A stretch of DNA of 40,443 nucleotides from an uncultured Porphyromonadaceae bacterium (GCA_902470475.1 CABRGT010000009.1:1-40443), one strand, 5' to 3'; positions 16,722 to 26,524 are shown, numbered from the stretch's first letter. The notes: generated by a model not told the origin, from the letters alone. Program-made: numbers and translations.

Positions 16722-16830
16722 ATTAAAATGGGTCTAAGCCTCCCCCGTATTCGCTTCGGCCACCCGGGTAAGATGGGGCGACGGCGACGGTGTCCTCCGT
16801 CGCGGCATGACGGCGCACATTGCGAAAATA

Positions 16831-16862
16831 TTTGCGAAAAACGAGAAAATTGCGTAATTTTG
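16831..16862 (+). promoter_or_regulatory. Promoter of parE, positioned for a leaderless transcript
   Basis: TTTG (16831-16834), 20 bases, TAATTTTG (16855-16862). Only six bases separate the -7 box from the ATG at 16869, so transcription should start at or next to the start codon. No Shine-Dalgarno sequence is possible. Confidence 0.7.
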
Positions 16863-16868
16863 CGGAAT

Positions 16869-18797
16869 ATGAGTGATACGCTGAATTTCGAGCCGGAGGA
16901 CGCCGCTGCCGCTGTGCCCTCCACCACATACACTGAGGATGACATCCGCACCCTTGACCCGCTGGAGCACATCCGCACCCGCCCGGGCATGTACATCGGC
17001 AAGCTGGGCGACGGTTCCAGCGCCGACGACGGCATCTACGTGCTGCTCAAGGAAGTGGTCGACAACGCCATCGACGAGTACACCATGGGTTTCGGACGAT
17101 CCATCGACGTGACGATTGCCGACGGCGTGGTGTCCGTCCGCGACTTCGGCCGAGGCATTCCTCTGGGCAAGCTCATCGCCTGCTCGTCGACAATGAACAC
17201 CGGCGCCAAGTACGACAGCGCGGCATTCAAGAAGTCGGTCGGCCTCAACGGCGTCGGCATCAAGGCCGTCAACGCCCTCTCGAGCGAGTTCGAGATCATG
17301 GCCGTCCGCGAGGGGCAGTCCAAGCTCGCGCGCTTCTCGGCCGGTGAGTTGCTCTTCGAGAGCGACGTCGAGCTGAGCGACGAACTCAACGGCACATATG
17401 TCCGCTTCCGTCCCGACGCATCGATCTTCACCGGCTACGAGTACCGCGAGGAGTATGTCGAGGCCCTGCTGCGCAACTACACGTATCTCAATACCGGACT
17501 CGTGATCATGTACAACGGCCGCCGCCTCGTCTCGCGCGAGGGACTGCTCGACCTGCTCTCGCAGTCCATGGCCAAGGATCCGCTCTACCCCATCATTCAT
17601 CTGAAAGGTACCGACATCGAGGTTGCCGTCACCCACGCCAATCAGTACGGCGAGGAATACTACTCATTCGTCAACGGCCAGCATACTACCCTCGGCGGCA
17701 CCCACCTCACGGCCTTCAAGGAAGCTCTCTCGCGTACCGTCAAGGAATATTTCGGCCGCAACTTCGAGTACTCCGACATCCGCAACGGCATCGTCGCCGC
17801 GATAGCCGTCAAGGTCGAGGAACCCGTATTCGAGTCGCAGACCAAGACCAAGCTCGGCTCGCGCGACATGGCTCCTCAGGGCCCGACCGTCGCCAAGTTC
17901 GTCGGCGACTTCATCAAGAAGGAACTCGATGACTACCTCCACCGCAACCTCGATGTGGCCGAGGCCCTGCTGCGCAAGGTCCAGGAGAGCGAGCGCGACC
18001 GCAAGGCCATGGCCGGTGTCACCAAGCTTGTCCGCGACCGTGTCAAGAAGGTCAGCATCCACAACCGCAAGCTCATCGACTGTAACATACATCTCACCGA
18101 CACCCGCGGCACCCAGGAGAAGCGCGACGCCACATCGATTTTCCTCACCGAGGGCGACTCGGCAGGCGGATCCATCACCAAGGTGCGCGACGCCGACACC
18201 CAGGCCGTGTTCATGCTCAAGGGTAAACCCTTCAACAGCTACGGCGCCTCCAAGAAGGCTCTGTACGAGAACGAGGAACTCAACCTGCTCATGTCCGCCC
18301 TCAATGTCGAGAACGGCATCGAGAATCTGCGCTACAACAATGTCATCATAGCCACCGATGCCGATGTCGACGGCATGCACATACGCCTCCTCCTTCTTAC
18401 ATTCTTCCTCCAGTTCTTCCCCGATCTGATCAAGGAAGGCCATGTCTACGTGCTGCAGACCCCGCTCTTCCGCGTCCGCAACAGCCAGCTGGGCTCCCGG
18501 AGCCGTCGCTCGCGCGATGCCGAGACCTACTACTGCTACAACGACGAGGAGCGCGTCGCCGCCATCGCCCGGCTCGGCGACAAGGCCGAGATCACCCGCT
18601 TCAAGGGCCTCGGCGAGATCTCGCCCGACGAATTCCGCGACTTCATCGGCCCCGACATGCGTCTCGACCGCGTCACGCTGCGCAAGGACGACGGCGTGGA
18701 TGCCCTGCTCGAATTCTACATGGGCAAGAACACCACCGAGCGTCAGGAATTCATTATCAACAACCTCGTGACCGAAGATGACACGGATATCCTCTGA
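16869..18797 (+). CDS. parE: DNA topoisomerase IV subunit B (ParE)
   Basis: A 642-residue type II topoisomerase ATPase subunit. I chose the ATG at 16869; the frame runs open to 16686 but that part is not conserved-looking and precedes the promoter. The GHKL ATPase motifs are EVVDNAIDEY, DFGRGIPLG and GLNGVGIKAVNALS, and QTKTKLGS is the ATP-sensing lysine loop. The TOPRIM domain has FLTEGDSAGGS and ATDADVDGMHIRLLLLTFF. Together with ParC it decatenates daughter chromosomes. ParC is not in the window. Short length and the coaD-protease neighbourhood fit ParE; GyrB is the alternative. Confidence 0.88.
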   Translation: MSDTLNFEPEDAAAAVPSTTYTEDDIRTLDPLEHIRTRPGMYIGKLGDGSSADDGIYVLLKEVVDNAIDEYTMGFGRSIDVTIADGVVSVRDFGRGIPLGKLIACSSTMNTGAKYDSAAFKKSVGLNGVGIKAVNALSSEFEIMAVREGQSKLARFSAGELLFESDVELSDELNGTYVRFRPDASIFTGYEYREEYVEALLRNYTYLNTGLVIMYNGRRLVSREGLLDLLSQSMAKDPLYPIIHLKGTDIEVAVTHANQYGEEYYSFVNGQHTTLGGTHLTAFKEALSRTVKEYFGRNFEYSDIRNGIVAAIAVKVEEPVFESQTKTKLGSRDMAPQGPTVAKFVGDFIKKELDDYLHRNLDVAEALLRKVQESERDRKAMAGVTKLVRDRVKKVSIHNRKLIDCNIHLTDTRGTQEKRDATSIFLTEGDSAGGSITKVRDADTQAVFMLKGKPFNSYGASKKALYENEELNLLMSALNVENGIENLRYNNVIIATDADVDGMHIRLLLLTFFLQFFPDLIKEGHVYVLQTPLFRVRNSQLGSRSRRSRDAETYYCYNDEERVAAIARLGDKAEITRFKGLGEISPDEFRDFIGPDMRLDRVTLRKDDGVDALLEFYMGKNTTERQEFIINNLVTEDDTDIL

Positions 18798-19257
18798 CAG
18801 CCCCGCGCGCGTGGCGCTCTTCGCCGGTTCGTTCGACCCCTTCACCGCGGGCCATGCATCGGTCGTCGACCGCGCCCTTCCGCTGTTCGACCGCCTTGTG
18901 ATCGCTGTCGGCATCAACGCTGACAAAACCTCGGCCGCCTCGGCCGCCGACCGCCTCGCGGCCATCAGGGCCGTTTATGACGGCGATCCACGCGTGGAGG
19001 TCATCGCCTGCAGCGGCGAACTCACCGTCGACCTCGCCCGCCGTATCGGTGCGCGCTGGCTCCTGCGCGGTGTGCGCTCCGTGCGCGATTTCGAGTACGA
19101 ACGCGACATGGCCGACCTCAATCGCCGCCTTTCAGGCATCGAGACCCTGATTCTGTTCTCGCTGCCCGAACACGGCGCCGTCTCATCCAGTGCCGTGCGC
19201 GAACTGGCTTCCTACGGCTGCGACGTCACCCCGTTTCTCCCTCATAAACATTCATAA
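18778..19257 (+). CDS. coaD: Phosphopantetheine adenylyltransferase
   Basis: A 159-residue nucleotidyltransferase that makes dephospho-CoA from 4'-phosphopantetheine and ATP. GSFDPFTAGHASVVDRAL contains the TxGH nucleotide-binding motif. RGVRSVRDFEYERDMADLNR and the closing VSSSAVREL (the ISSTxxR-type motif) complete the active site. The length is standard. The ATG lies 20 bases inside parE, so translational coupling is likely. Confidence 0.95.
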   Translation: MTRISSDSPARVALFAGSFDPFTAGHASVVDRALPLFDRLVIAVGINADKTSAASAADRLAAIRAVYDGDPRVEVIACSGELTVDLARRIGARWLLRGVRSVRDFEYERDMADLNRRLSGIETLILFSLPEHGAVSSSAVRELASYGCDVTPFLPHKHS

Positions 19258-19284
19258 TCCGAACCAACACTCTCCGCATACATC

Positions 19285-20886
19285 ATGAAGAAATTACTCA
19301 TCCTTGTCCTGATCGCCGCAGGCATCGTCGGAGCTTCCGTCAGCGCCCGCGAAGAACTCACCCCCGATCAGAAGCTGCGCATGGCGGCTGCCGTCATCCA
19401 GGCCTACTACGTGGAGGATGTCGATGCCGATACCCTCGTCGACGAGGCCATCACGGCAATGCTCAAGACCCTCGATCCGCATTCGGCATACTCCACGCCC
19501 GAAGAGACCAACGAACTCAATCAGCCCCTCGAAGGCAAGTTCAGCGGCATCGGCGTCCAGTTCAGCATGGTCGAGGACACCGTCTACGTCATACAGCCCA
19601 CCGCCGGCGGCCCGTCGGAAAAGGTAGGCATACGCCCCGGCGACCGCATCATCAGCGCCAACGACACGCTTATCGCCGGTCAGAAACTCAACAATTCCGG
19701 AATCATAAAGATCCTGCGCGGTCCCAAAGGGTCGGTGGTCGACCTGAAGGTGAAGCGCCAGGGCGTCGCCGAGCCGATTGTATTCCGTGTCGTGCGCGAC
19801 GATATCCCTATCTACAGCGTCGATGCCGCATACATGGTCAATGACTCCACCGGATACATCTCCGTGACACGCTTCGCCGAGGCTACCGACCGCGAGGTGC
19901 GCCAGGCCGCCGACTCGCTCATCCGCTGCGGCATGCGCAACCTCATCATCGACCTGTCCAGCAACGGCGGCGGCTATCTCGGCTCCGCCTATCAGATGGC
20001 CAGCGAATTTCTCGAGGTCGGCGACCCCGTCGTATTCACCCGTGGCCTTCACTCGCCCGCAAGCTACTTCTCCGTCGAGGAGCCCGGCCAGCTCAAGGTC
20101 GACCGTCTTGTGGTCATGGTCGACCAGTACTCGGCATCGGCCTCCGAAATCTTCGCCGGCGCCATCCAGGAGAACGACCGCGGCCTCATCGTCGGGCGCC
20201 GGACCTTCGGCAAGGGCCTTGTGCAGCGGCCGTTCCCGTTCCCCGACGGCTCTATGATCCGCCTCACCACCTCGCGCTACTACACTCCCACGGGCCGCTG
20301 CATACAGAAGCCCTACGAGAAAGGCCACGGCGAGGAATACCAGCTCGACATGCTCAACCGCTACAACAGCGGCGAGCTCTGGCATGCCGACAGCATCAGG
20401 CTCGACAAGTCGGAGCCCTTCTACACTCTCCGCAACCACCGCGTGGTCTACGGCGGAGGCGGCATCATGCCCGATGTGTTCGTGCCCGTCGACACTTCGC
20501 GCACCTCCGTCTACTACCGCGAGCTTGTTGCCAAGGGCGTCATCTATAAGTATGTGCTCAACTACATCGAAGGCCATCGCAAGGCCCTTCTGCGCCAGTA
20601 TCCCACTGAAGAGGCCTTTGCCGCCGGTTTCAATCCCGACGAAGCCATGATGCAGGGACTCATCGATGCCGCCACCGCCGAAGGCATTGAATTCCGCGAG
20701 GCCGACTGGGAGCGCTCCGGCGAGATGATCCGCGCCGTCCTCAAGGGCCTGTTCACCCGCGACCTGTACGAGAACGGCATCTATGTGCGCTCGACCAATC
20801 CGCTCAATCCCGACTTCCGGGCGGCCCTTGAGCTGATCAACGATCCCGTCCGCTACCGACGCCTGCTCCGTACCGGCCATGAATAA
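19285..20886 (+). CDS. S41-family C-terminal processing protease
   Basis: A 533-residue exported serine protease; residues 1-22 form a signal peptide. A PDZ domain lies at about 85-170 (GVQFSMVEDTVYVIQP, GIRPGDRIISANDT). The catalytic S41 region includes DLSSNGGGY near 223-231, the serine in QYSASASEIF (281-290) and Lys310 in RTFGKGLVQRPFPFPDGS. About 210 residues beyond the core form a helical C-terminal extension. It probably processes or degrades periplasmic proteins by C-terminal recognition. It follows coaD by 27 bases. Confidence 0.92.
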   Translation: MKKLLILVLIAAGIVGASVSAREELTPDQKLRMAAAVIQAYYVEDVDADTLVDEAITAMLKTLDPHSAYSTPEETNELNQPLEGKFSGIGVQFSMVEDTVYVIQPTAGGPSEKVGIRPGDRIISANDTLIAGQKLNNSGIIKILRGPKGSVVDLKVKRQGVAEPIVFRVVRDDIPIYSVDAAYMVNDSTGYISVTRFAEATDREVRQAADSLIRCGMRNLIIDLSSNGGGYLGSAYQMASEFLEVGDPVVFTRGLHSPASYFSVEEPGQLKVDRLVVMVDQYSASASEIFAGAIQENDRGLIVGRRTFGKGLVQRPFPFPDGSMIRLTTSRYYTPTGRCIQKPYEKGHGEEYQLDMLNRYNSGELWHADSIRLDKSEPFYTLRNHRVVYGGGGIMPDVFVPVDTSRTSVYYRELVAKGVIYKYVLNYIEGHRKALLRQYPTEEAFAAGFNPDEAMMQGLIDAATAEGIEFREADWERSGEMIRAVLKGLFTRDLYENGIYVRSTNPLNPDFRAALELINDPVRYRRLLRTGHE

Positions 20887-20925
20887 TCCGCAACCCATCA
20901 TTCACCATAAATCACCGACTGACTT

Positions 20926-21531
20926 ATGACATTCGCACAGCAATGCAATGAGATATTCGACCGCTGCGTCGAGGCTTACCATATTACCGACGACATCGAC
21001 GCGCCTGTCGCCAATCCCTGCTCCCCCGGCACCGTCGAGCACACCCTGTTCGAGAAGAACCTCATCGACGCCCGCCAGTGGCACATGGAGGACATCATCC
21101 GCGACCCGGCCATTGATCCCGTCGCAGCCCTTGAGCTCAAGCGCCGCATCGACCGTTCCAATCAGGAACGCACCGACCTGGTCGAGGAGATCGACGACTT
21201 CTTCCGCCACAAATATGCCGGCGTGGCTACCGTCGAGGGCGCCACGATTAACACCGAGACTCCCGCCTGGGCCATCGACCGTCTGTCGATCCTGGCGCTG
21301 AAGATCTATCACATGAGCCTTGAGGCCAACCGCGCCGACGCAGCTCCCGACCACCGCGCACGCTGCGCCGCAAAGCTCGACGTGCTCCTGCAGCAGCGGA
21401 CCGACCTCTCGCAGGCCATCGACGCGCTCCTCGACGATATCGCCGCCGGGCGCAAGTTCATGAAGGTATACCGCCAGATGAAGATGTACAACGACACCGA
21501 TACCAATCCGGTGCTATATGGCGCGAAATAA
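20926..21531 (+). CDS. DUF4254 domain protein
   Basis: A 201-residue cytosolic helical protein matching DUF4254. It has an N-terminal helix, then NLIDARQWHMEDIIRDP, LKRRIDRSNQERTDLVEEID and WAIDRLSILALKIYHM, with a regular charged-hydrophobic heptad pattern. The biochemical role is unknown. In Bacteroidetes it commonly sits directly before a family 9 glycosyltransferase, as here: the two genes overlap by 14 bases. This suggests a partner or accessory in glycan assembly, which is inference from position. Confidence 0.85.
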   Translation: MTFAQQCNEIFDRCVEAYHITDDIDAPVANPCSPGTVEHTLFEKNLIDARQWHMEDIIRDPAIDPVAALELKRRIDRSNQERTDLVEEIDDFFRHKYAGVATVEGATINTETPAWAIDRLSILALKIYHMSLEANRADAAPDHRARCAAKLDVLLQQRTDLSQAIDALLDDIAAGRKFMKVYRQMKMYNDTDTNPVLYGAK

Positions 21532-22597
21532 CGTCACTACAGGCAACGATTCCGGACTGATGTCGGTGCTGGTGGCCCGTTTCTCGGCCATCGGCGACGT
21601 CGCCATGACCGTTCCGGTCATCTACAGCGCCTGCCGCTGCTATCCCGACGTACGCTTCATCATGGTCACCCGTCCGGCCATGACGGCCATATTCGTCAAC
21701 GCTCCCGCCAACCTTACCGTCGTCGGTGCCGACGTGAAGACCGACTACAAGGGCCCCCGCGGCATGTACCGCCTGGTAAGCCGGCTTGTGCGCGAATATC
21801 ACATCGACGCCTTCGTAGATCTCCACGACGTCATCCGCACCCGCCTCATGGGCCTCTTCTGCCGGCTGCGCGGCATACCCGTGGCGCGCATCAACAAGGG
21901 CCGCGCCCGCAAGCGCGCCCTTACCCGCCGCCGCAACAAGGTGATGCTCCCCCTCATATCGCAGCGCGCGCGCTACCGCGAGGTGTTCTTCCGGGCCGCC
22001 CTGCCGCTCACCGACCGCTTCGACGGCCTGTTCGGCGGTCCCGCCAAGGCCGACCCCGTGCTCTTCGGCGCCATCACGCCGCCCAAGGAAGCCGCCGTAC
22101 GCTGGATCGGCATCGCGCCTTTCGCCGCACATGCCGGCAAGGTATATCCGCCCGAACTGATGTATCAGGTAGTGGAGAAGCTTGCCGCCCGTACTGACGT
22201 AAGGATATTTCTTCTTGGCGGTGGCCACCGCGAGCAGGAGATTCTTGAGTCGTGGGCCGCGCGACTCCCGCGCACGCAGAGCCTCGCCGGCAAGCGCTAC
22301 GGCTTTGGTGCCGAGCTGGCCCTGTTCAATCATCTCGACGTGATGCTTACAATGGACTCGGCCAACATGCACCTGGCATCCATCGCCGGTACCCCCACCG
22401 TATCCGTCTGGGGCGCCACGCACCCCTACTGCGGTTTCAAGGGCTGGCGTCAGAGCGATGCCGACATGATACAGATGCCCATGACATGCCGTCCGTGCTC
22501 CGTTTTCGGCGACCGCCCTTGCCACCGCGGCGACTATCTATGCCTCAACGGCATAAAGCCCGAGACTGTCGTGGCGCGCATTAACGAAAAATTATAG
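21518..22597 (+). CDS. Heptosyltransferase-like glycosyltransferase (GT9)
   Basis: A 359-residue GT-B glycosyltransferase. The N-terminal VLVARFSAIGDVAMTVPVI and the C-terminal ALFNHLDVMLTMDSANMHLA followed by GTPTVSVWGATHP are the GT9 signatures. Two Cys pairs (MTCRPCSVFG, PCHRG) near the end are usual in the group. It probably adds a sugar to the lipid A core or a related surface glycan from the cytosolic face. The start overlaps DUF4254, and ruvB follows by two bases. Confidence 0.92.
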   Translation: MARNNVTTGNDSGLMSVLVARFSAIGDVAMTVPVIYSACRCYPDVRFIMVTRPAMTAIFVNAPANLTVVGADVKTDYKGPRGMYRLVSRLVREYHIDAFVDLHDVIRTRLMGLFCRLRGIPVARINKGRARKRALTRRRNKVMLPLISQRARYREVFFRAALPLTDRFDGLFGGPAKADPVLFGAITPPKEAAVRWIGIAPFAAHAGKVYPPELMYQVVEKLAARTDVRIFLLGGGHREQEILESWAARLPRTQSLAGKRYGFGAELALFNHLDVMLTMDSANMHLASIAGTPTVSVWGATHPYCGFKGWRQSDADMIQMPMTCRPCSVFGDRPCHRGDYLCLNGIKPETVVARINEKL

Positions 22598-22599
22598 AA

Positions 22600-23625
22600 A
22601 TGGCAGAAGACTTCGACATACGCGACAATCAGAATCAGGCCGACGGCGACTACGAGAAGGCGCTCCGCCCCGGCCGCTTCGAGTCGTTCTCGGGCCAGGA
22701 CAAGATCGTGGAGAACCTGCGGGTGTTCGTGGCCGCGGCGCGCATGCGCCATGAGGCTCTGGATCACCTCCTCCTCTTCGGCCCTCCCGGCCTGGGCAAG
22801 ACCACCCTCGCCGGAATCATTGCCAACGAACTCGGCGTCGGATTCAAGATCACCTCCGGCCCCGTGCTCGACAAGCCCGGCGACCTGGCCGGCATACTCA
22901 CATCGCTTGAGGAGAACGACGTGCTTTTCATCGACGAGATCCACCGCCTCAGCCGCGTGGTCGAGGAATACCTCTACTCGGCCATGGAGGACTACCGCAT
23001 CGACATAATGATTGACAAGGGACCCGGTGCCCGCTCCGTGCAGCTTTCGCTCAGTCCCTTCACACTCGTCGGGGCCACCACCCGCAGCGGTCTGCTCACG
23101 GCCCCGCTCCGTGCCCGTTTCGGCATCAACGCCCATCTCGAATATTACGACCATGAGGTCCTGCGCCGCATAATCCTGCGCAGTGCCTCGCTGCTGGGCA
23201 TCCGCTGCACATCCGAGGCCGCCGGCGAGATAGCCCTGCGCAGTCGCGGCACGCCGCGAATCGCCAACGCCCTCCTGCGTCGTGTGCGCGACTTCGCCCA
23301 GGTCAAGGGCTCCGGCGCCATCGACATCGCCATAGCCCGCTACGCTCTCGAGGCGCTCAACATCGACCGCTACGGACTCGACGAGGTCGACAACAAGCTG
23401 CTGCGGACCATCATAGAGAAGTTCAAGGGAGGTCCCGTAGGCCTCACCACAATTGCTACGGCCATGGGCGAGGATCCCGGCACCATCGAGGAGGTCTACG
23501 AGCCCTATCTCATCAAGGAAGGCTTCATCAGGCGCACCGCCCGCGGCCGCGAGGTCACCACACTGGCCTACGAGCACCTCGGCGCCGCGCGCCACGGCAT
23601 GGACGGCCTCGGATTATTCGGATGA
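22600..23625 (+). CDS. ruvB: Holliday junction branch migration helicase RuvB
   Basis: A 341-residue AAA+ motor. Walker A GPPGLGKT is at 61-68, Walker B LFIDEIHR at 109-116, sensor 1 GATTRSG, and the arginine finger in PLRARFGI. The C-terminal winged helix includes GLTTIATAMGEDPGTIEE and GFIRRTARGR. It drives branch migration with RuvA. It is placed inside a glycan operon and tightly coupled to both neighbours, which is common for ruvB in Bacteroidales as far as I recall. Confidence 0.97.
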   Translation: MAEDFDIRDNQNQADGDYEKALRPGRFESFSGQDKIVENLRVFVAAARMRHEALDHLLLFGPPGLGKTTLAGIIANELGVGFKITSGPVLDKPGDLAGILTSLEENDVLFIDEIHRLSRVVEEYLYSAMEDYRIDIMIDKGPGARSVQLSLSPFTLVGATTRSGLLTAPLRARFGINAHLEYYDHEVLRRIILRSASLLGIRCTSEAAGEIALRSRGTPRIANALLRRVRDFAQVKGSGAIDIAIARYALEALNIDRYGLDEVDNKLLRTIIEKFKGGPVGLTTIATAMGEDPGTIEEVYEPYLIKEGFIRRTARGREVTTLAYEHLGAARHGMDGLGLFG

Positions 23626-23626
23626 T

Positions 23627-25123
23627 ATGGCAGGTATAAAGTCATTGGCAAAGGACACCGCCGTCTACGGCGTGTCGTCCATCATCGGGCGGTTCCTCAA
23701 CTGGTGCCTGGTCCCGCTCTATACATTCACTTTCGCCCAGGCCGAGTACGGCGTCGTCACCTTCGTCTACGCCGTCGTCGCCCTGGCCATGATCATCCTC
23801 ACCTACGGCATGGAGACAGGATTCTTCCGCTTCGCCAATCACGACCGCTGGAAGGATCCCATGGAAGTGTATTCCACTTCGCTCATCTCGCTCGGCACCA
23901 CCTCCCTGCTGTTCGTCATAGCCGTGGCCCTGTTTCTTGATCCTGTCTCGCGGGCGATGGAGTGCGCCGCCCATCCGTCCTACGTCATGATAATGGCGGT
24001 ATGCGTCGCCATCGACGCGTTCCTGGCCATCCCGTTCAGCTACCTGCGCTACCGCAAGCGCCCCGTACGCTTCGCCACGCTCCGTCTGATCAATATCGGT
24101 GTCAACATAGGGCTGAATCTGTTCTTCATTCTGCTCTGTCCGCGCGTGCTGATGGTCCGCTGGCCTGAGTTCACGTCCGCTTTCTACGATCCCTCCTTCG
24201 GCATCGGCTACATATTCCTGTCCAACCTCATTGCATCTGTCGTAAACATGGTGCTCATGATTCCCGAGCTTCGTGGATTCCGCTACCGTTTCAACGGGCG
24301 CCTGCTCCGCGAGATGCTTGTCTACTCCGCCCCCCTGCTTGTGCTCGGCGTGGCCGGCATCATGAACCAGACTATCGACAAACTGCTTTTCCCGACCCTG
24401 GCTGCCGCCCGCGGCAACGCCATGGAGGAACTCGGCATCTATGGTGCCAACTACAAGATCGCCATCGTCATGGTGATGTTCATCCAGGCATTCCGCTTCG
24501 CCTACGAGCCGTTCATCTTCTCGCGCAACAAGGAGGACGCCGCAGGTAAGTTCCTTGCCTACCGCGACGCCATGAAATACTTTGTCATCTTCGCACTGCT
24601 GCTCTTCCTGGGCGTCATGTTCTACATCGACTTCCTGAAGTATTTCATCTCGCCGCGCTACTTCAGCGGTCTCAGGGTCGTGCCCGTGGTCATGATGGCA
24701 GAGCTGTTCTTCGGCATATTCTTCAACCTCTCCGTCTGGTACAAGCTCACCGACCGCACCGTCTGGGGCATGTGGTTCTCGCTCATCGGCCTGGCCGTCA
24801 CCGTCGCGCTCAACTGTGTGCTCGTCCCCGTCATGGGCTACATGGGCTGTGCATGGGCCTCGTTCTGCTCCTACGGCGTCATGATGGTCACAAGCTACAT
24901 CGTCGGGCAGCGCAAATATCCCATCGACTATCAGTTGCCGCGGCTCTTGGTCTATTTCGGCATAGCCGCATTGCTTTATGTGCTGGGCATGTATTGTCTC
25001 AGCCCTTGGCCGGTAGTCAACTATATCATCCGCTTCTTCATACTTGCCGGTTTCGTGGCCGTCGTGCTGAGGCTCGAGCCGATACCCGTGCCTGCGCGGC
25101 TTAAACGCATTTTGCGCAAATGA
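23627..25123 (+). CDS. Polysaccharide flippase (Wzx-like, MOP superfamily)
   Basis: 498 residues from the ATG at 23627, one base after the ruvB stop. The frame is open further upstream but that part is only a shadow of ruvB. About 12-14 hydrophobic segments run from GVSSIIGRFLNWCLVPLYT, the typical N-terminus of polysaccharide flippases, to the final VNYIIRFFILAGFVAVV. It probably moves a lipid-linked glycan across the inner membrane. Its stop overlaps the start of the GT4 gene (ATGA). Confidence 0.88.
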   Translation: MAGIKSLAKDTAVYGVSSIIGRFLNWCLVPLYTFTFAQAEYGVVTFVYAVVALAMIILTYGMETGFFRFANHDRWKDPMEVYSTSLISLGTTSLLFVIAVALFLDPVSRAMECAAHPSYVMIMAVCVAIDAFLAIPFSYLRYRKRPVRFATLRLINIGVNIGLNLFFILLCPRVLMVRWPEFTSAFYDPSFGIGYIFLSNLIASVVNMVLMIPELRGFRYRFNGRLLREMLVYSAPLLVLGVAGIMNQTIDKLLFPTLAAARGNAMEELGIYGANYKIAIVMVMFIQAFRFAYEPFIFSRNKEDAAGKFLAYRDAMKYFVIFALLLFLGVMFYIDFLKYFISPRYFSGLRVVPVVMMAELFFGIFFNLSVWYKLTDRTVWGMWFSLIGLAVTVALNCVLVPVMGYMGCAWASFCSYGVMMVTSYIVGQRKYPIDYQLPRLLVYFGIAALLYVLGMYCLSPWPVVNYIIRFFILAGFVAVVLRLEPIPVPARLKRILRK

Positions 25124-26343
25124 AAGTAACCCTCATCAACCACAGTGACATGCTTGGCGGTGCCTCCACCGTCACCTTTGGCCTCATGCAGGCTTTGCGC
25201 GAGGCCGGAGTCGACGCGCGCATGCTTGTCGTGCACAAAGGCACCGGCTCGCCGTATGTCCATCTGGCCGCGCCCCGCTGGCGTGCCCGCATCCCGTTCC
25301 TGGCCGAACATCTGCGCATATGGACCGCCAACCGCTTTTCCCGCAGGAATCTCTTTCAGGTGTCCCTTGCTACGGACGGACTTCCGCTGAGCACACATCC
25401 GCTGGTTGAGGATGCCGATGTCGTTGTGCTCAACTGGATCAACCAGGGAATGCTCTCGCTGGCCGAGATCGAAAAAATTGCGCGCAGGAAACCTGTCGTC
25501 TGGACCATGCACGACATGTGGAACATGACCGGCATCTGCCACCATGCCTACAGCTGTCAGAACTTCCTTACCCACTGCCGCCGCGGGCCTCTGCTTGGTG
25601 CCGCGGCAGGCGGTCGCGACGCTTCGGCCCGTACTTTCGATGCCAAGATGGACCTCTACGACCGCGTGCCGATACATTTCGTAGCCGTAAGTCACTGGCT
25701 TGCCGATGTGGCTCGCCGCTCGGCGCTGCTTCGCGGCCGCGATATTTCGGTCATCAACAATCCATATGCTGTCGACGAGCTCGGCTTCAAGTCGACGGTC
25801 AACCGCGGCGAACTCGGCCTGCCGTGGAACGGCCGCATCATTCTCTTCTGCGCCGCCCGCATTGATGATCCGATGAAGAATCTTCCCGAAGCCGTCGAGG
25901 CGCTTAACACCCTTGTCGGCACCGATGCGGTTGCAGTCTTCGTAGGAGCGTGCCGCGATCCGCGCGCTCTCGACGGCCTGCGCATTCCTCACTACCACCT
26001 CGGTCCTGTCTACGACCGTAAACGTCTGCGCAATATCTTCGGCTATGCGTCCGTCGTAATGTCATCATCGGCGTTCGAGTCGTTCGGCGCCACCCTCCTC
26101 GAGGCCCAGGCCATGGGCGTCACGCCGGTCGCGCCCGCCCACGACGGCCGCGCGGACATCATCACCGACGGTGTCACAGGTTATGCTGTCGGCCCCGGCA
26201 TCCGCACTCTCGGTGAGGCTCTGCGGCTGGCCTTGCGGCATCCGCTGCCCGCTGCTGCCTTGCGTGCCGCCGCCGAGCGCTATTCCTATCCTGTGATCGC
26301 CCGGAAATATATCGATCTGTTCGACCGCATCACTGCAGGTTGA
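25120..26343 (+). CDS. Glycosyltransferase family 4 protein
   Basis: A 407-residue GT-B transferase. The N-terminal domain opens with KVTLINHSDMLGGASTVTF, a donor/acceptor glycine turn, and contains VVWTMHDMWNMTGICHHAYS. The C-terminal donor domain has ILFCAARIDDPMKNLPEA and the GT4 acidic motif in SSSAFESFGATLLEAQAMG. It is the last gene of the cluster. The sugar and acceptor are not predictable. Confidence 0.9.
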   Translation: MKVTLINHSDMLGGASTVTFGLMQALREAGVDARMLVVHKGTGSPYVHLAAPRWRARIPFLAEHLRIWTANRFSRRNLFQVSLATDGLPLSTHPLVEDADVVVLNWINQGMLSLAEIEKIARRKPVVWTMHDMWNMTGICHHAYSCQNFLTHCRRGPLLGAAAGGRDASARTFDAKMDLYDRVPIHFVAVSHWLADVARRSALLRGRDISVINNPYAVDELGFKSTVNRGELGLPWNGRIILFCAARIDDPMKNLPEAVEALNTLVGTDAVAVFVGACRDPRALDGLRIPHYHLGPVYDRKRLRNIFGYASVVMSSSAFESFGATLLEAQAMGVTPVAPAHDGRADIITDGVTGYAVGPGIRTLGEALRLALRHPLPAAALRAAAERYSYPVIARKYIDLFDRITAG

Positions 26344-26415
26344 ACGGTCCACATATACAGCATTTTAAACATTGGTTAATAAATACTAATAAATGCTAAA
26401 TCACCCTTTCGGCGT

Positions 26416-26446
26416 TTTGATATTATGCGCCGTGTGATTACCTTTG
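26416..26446 (+). promoter_or_regulatory. Promoter of candidate small RNA 1
   Basis: TTTG (26416-26419), 19 bases, TACCTTTG (26439-26446): a perfect consensus match with no gene downstream on this strand. Confidence 0.75.
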
Positions 26447-26452
26447 CATGTG

Positions 26453-26524
26453 TGTTTTTTATAGTATTAGATTAAGATAAAGGTTTAAATTGGAAAGCTA
26501 AGTTGTGAAACTTGGCTTTTTTTC
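26453..26524 (+). ncRNA. Candidate small RNA 1
   Basis: A promoter-to-terminator unit of about 70 bases. It starts with GTTTTTTATAGTATTAGATT and an AAGGTTT block. It ends in a stem AAAGCTAAGTT (26494-26504) / AACTTGGCTTT (26509-26519) with a GTGA loop and a run of seven Ts. There is no open reading frame. The same plan recurs at 31619-31688. I recall similar short elements being frequent in Bacteroidales genomes but cannot name an Rfam family with confidence. Confidence 0.6.

Noticed and set aside
15057..20901. Long antisense open frames opposite korA, parE and the S41 protease (up to 535 residues)
   Set aside because: They lie fully opposite well-recognised genes in GC-rich DNA, where antisense frames stay open by codon bias. 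Their translations show no family features.
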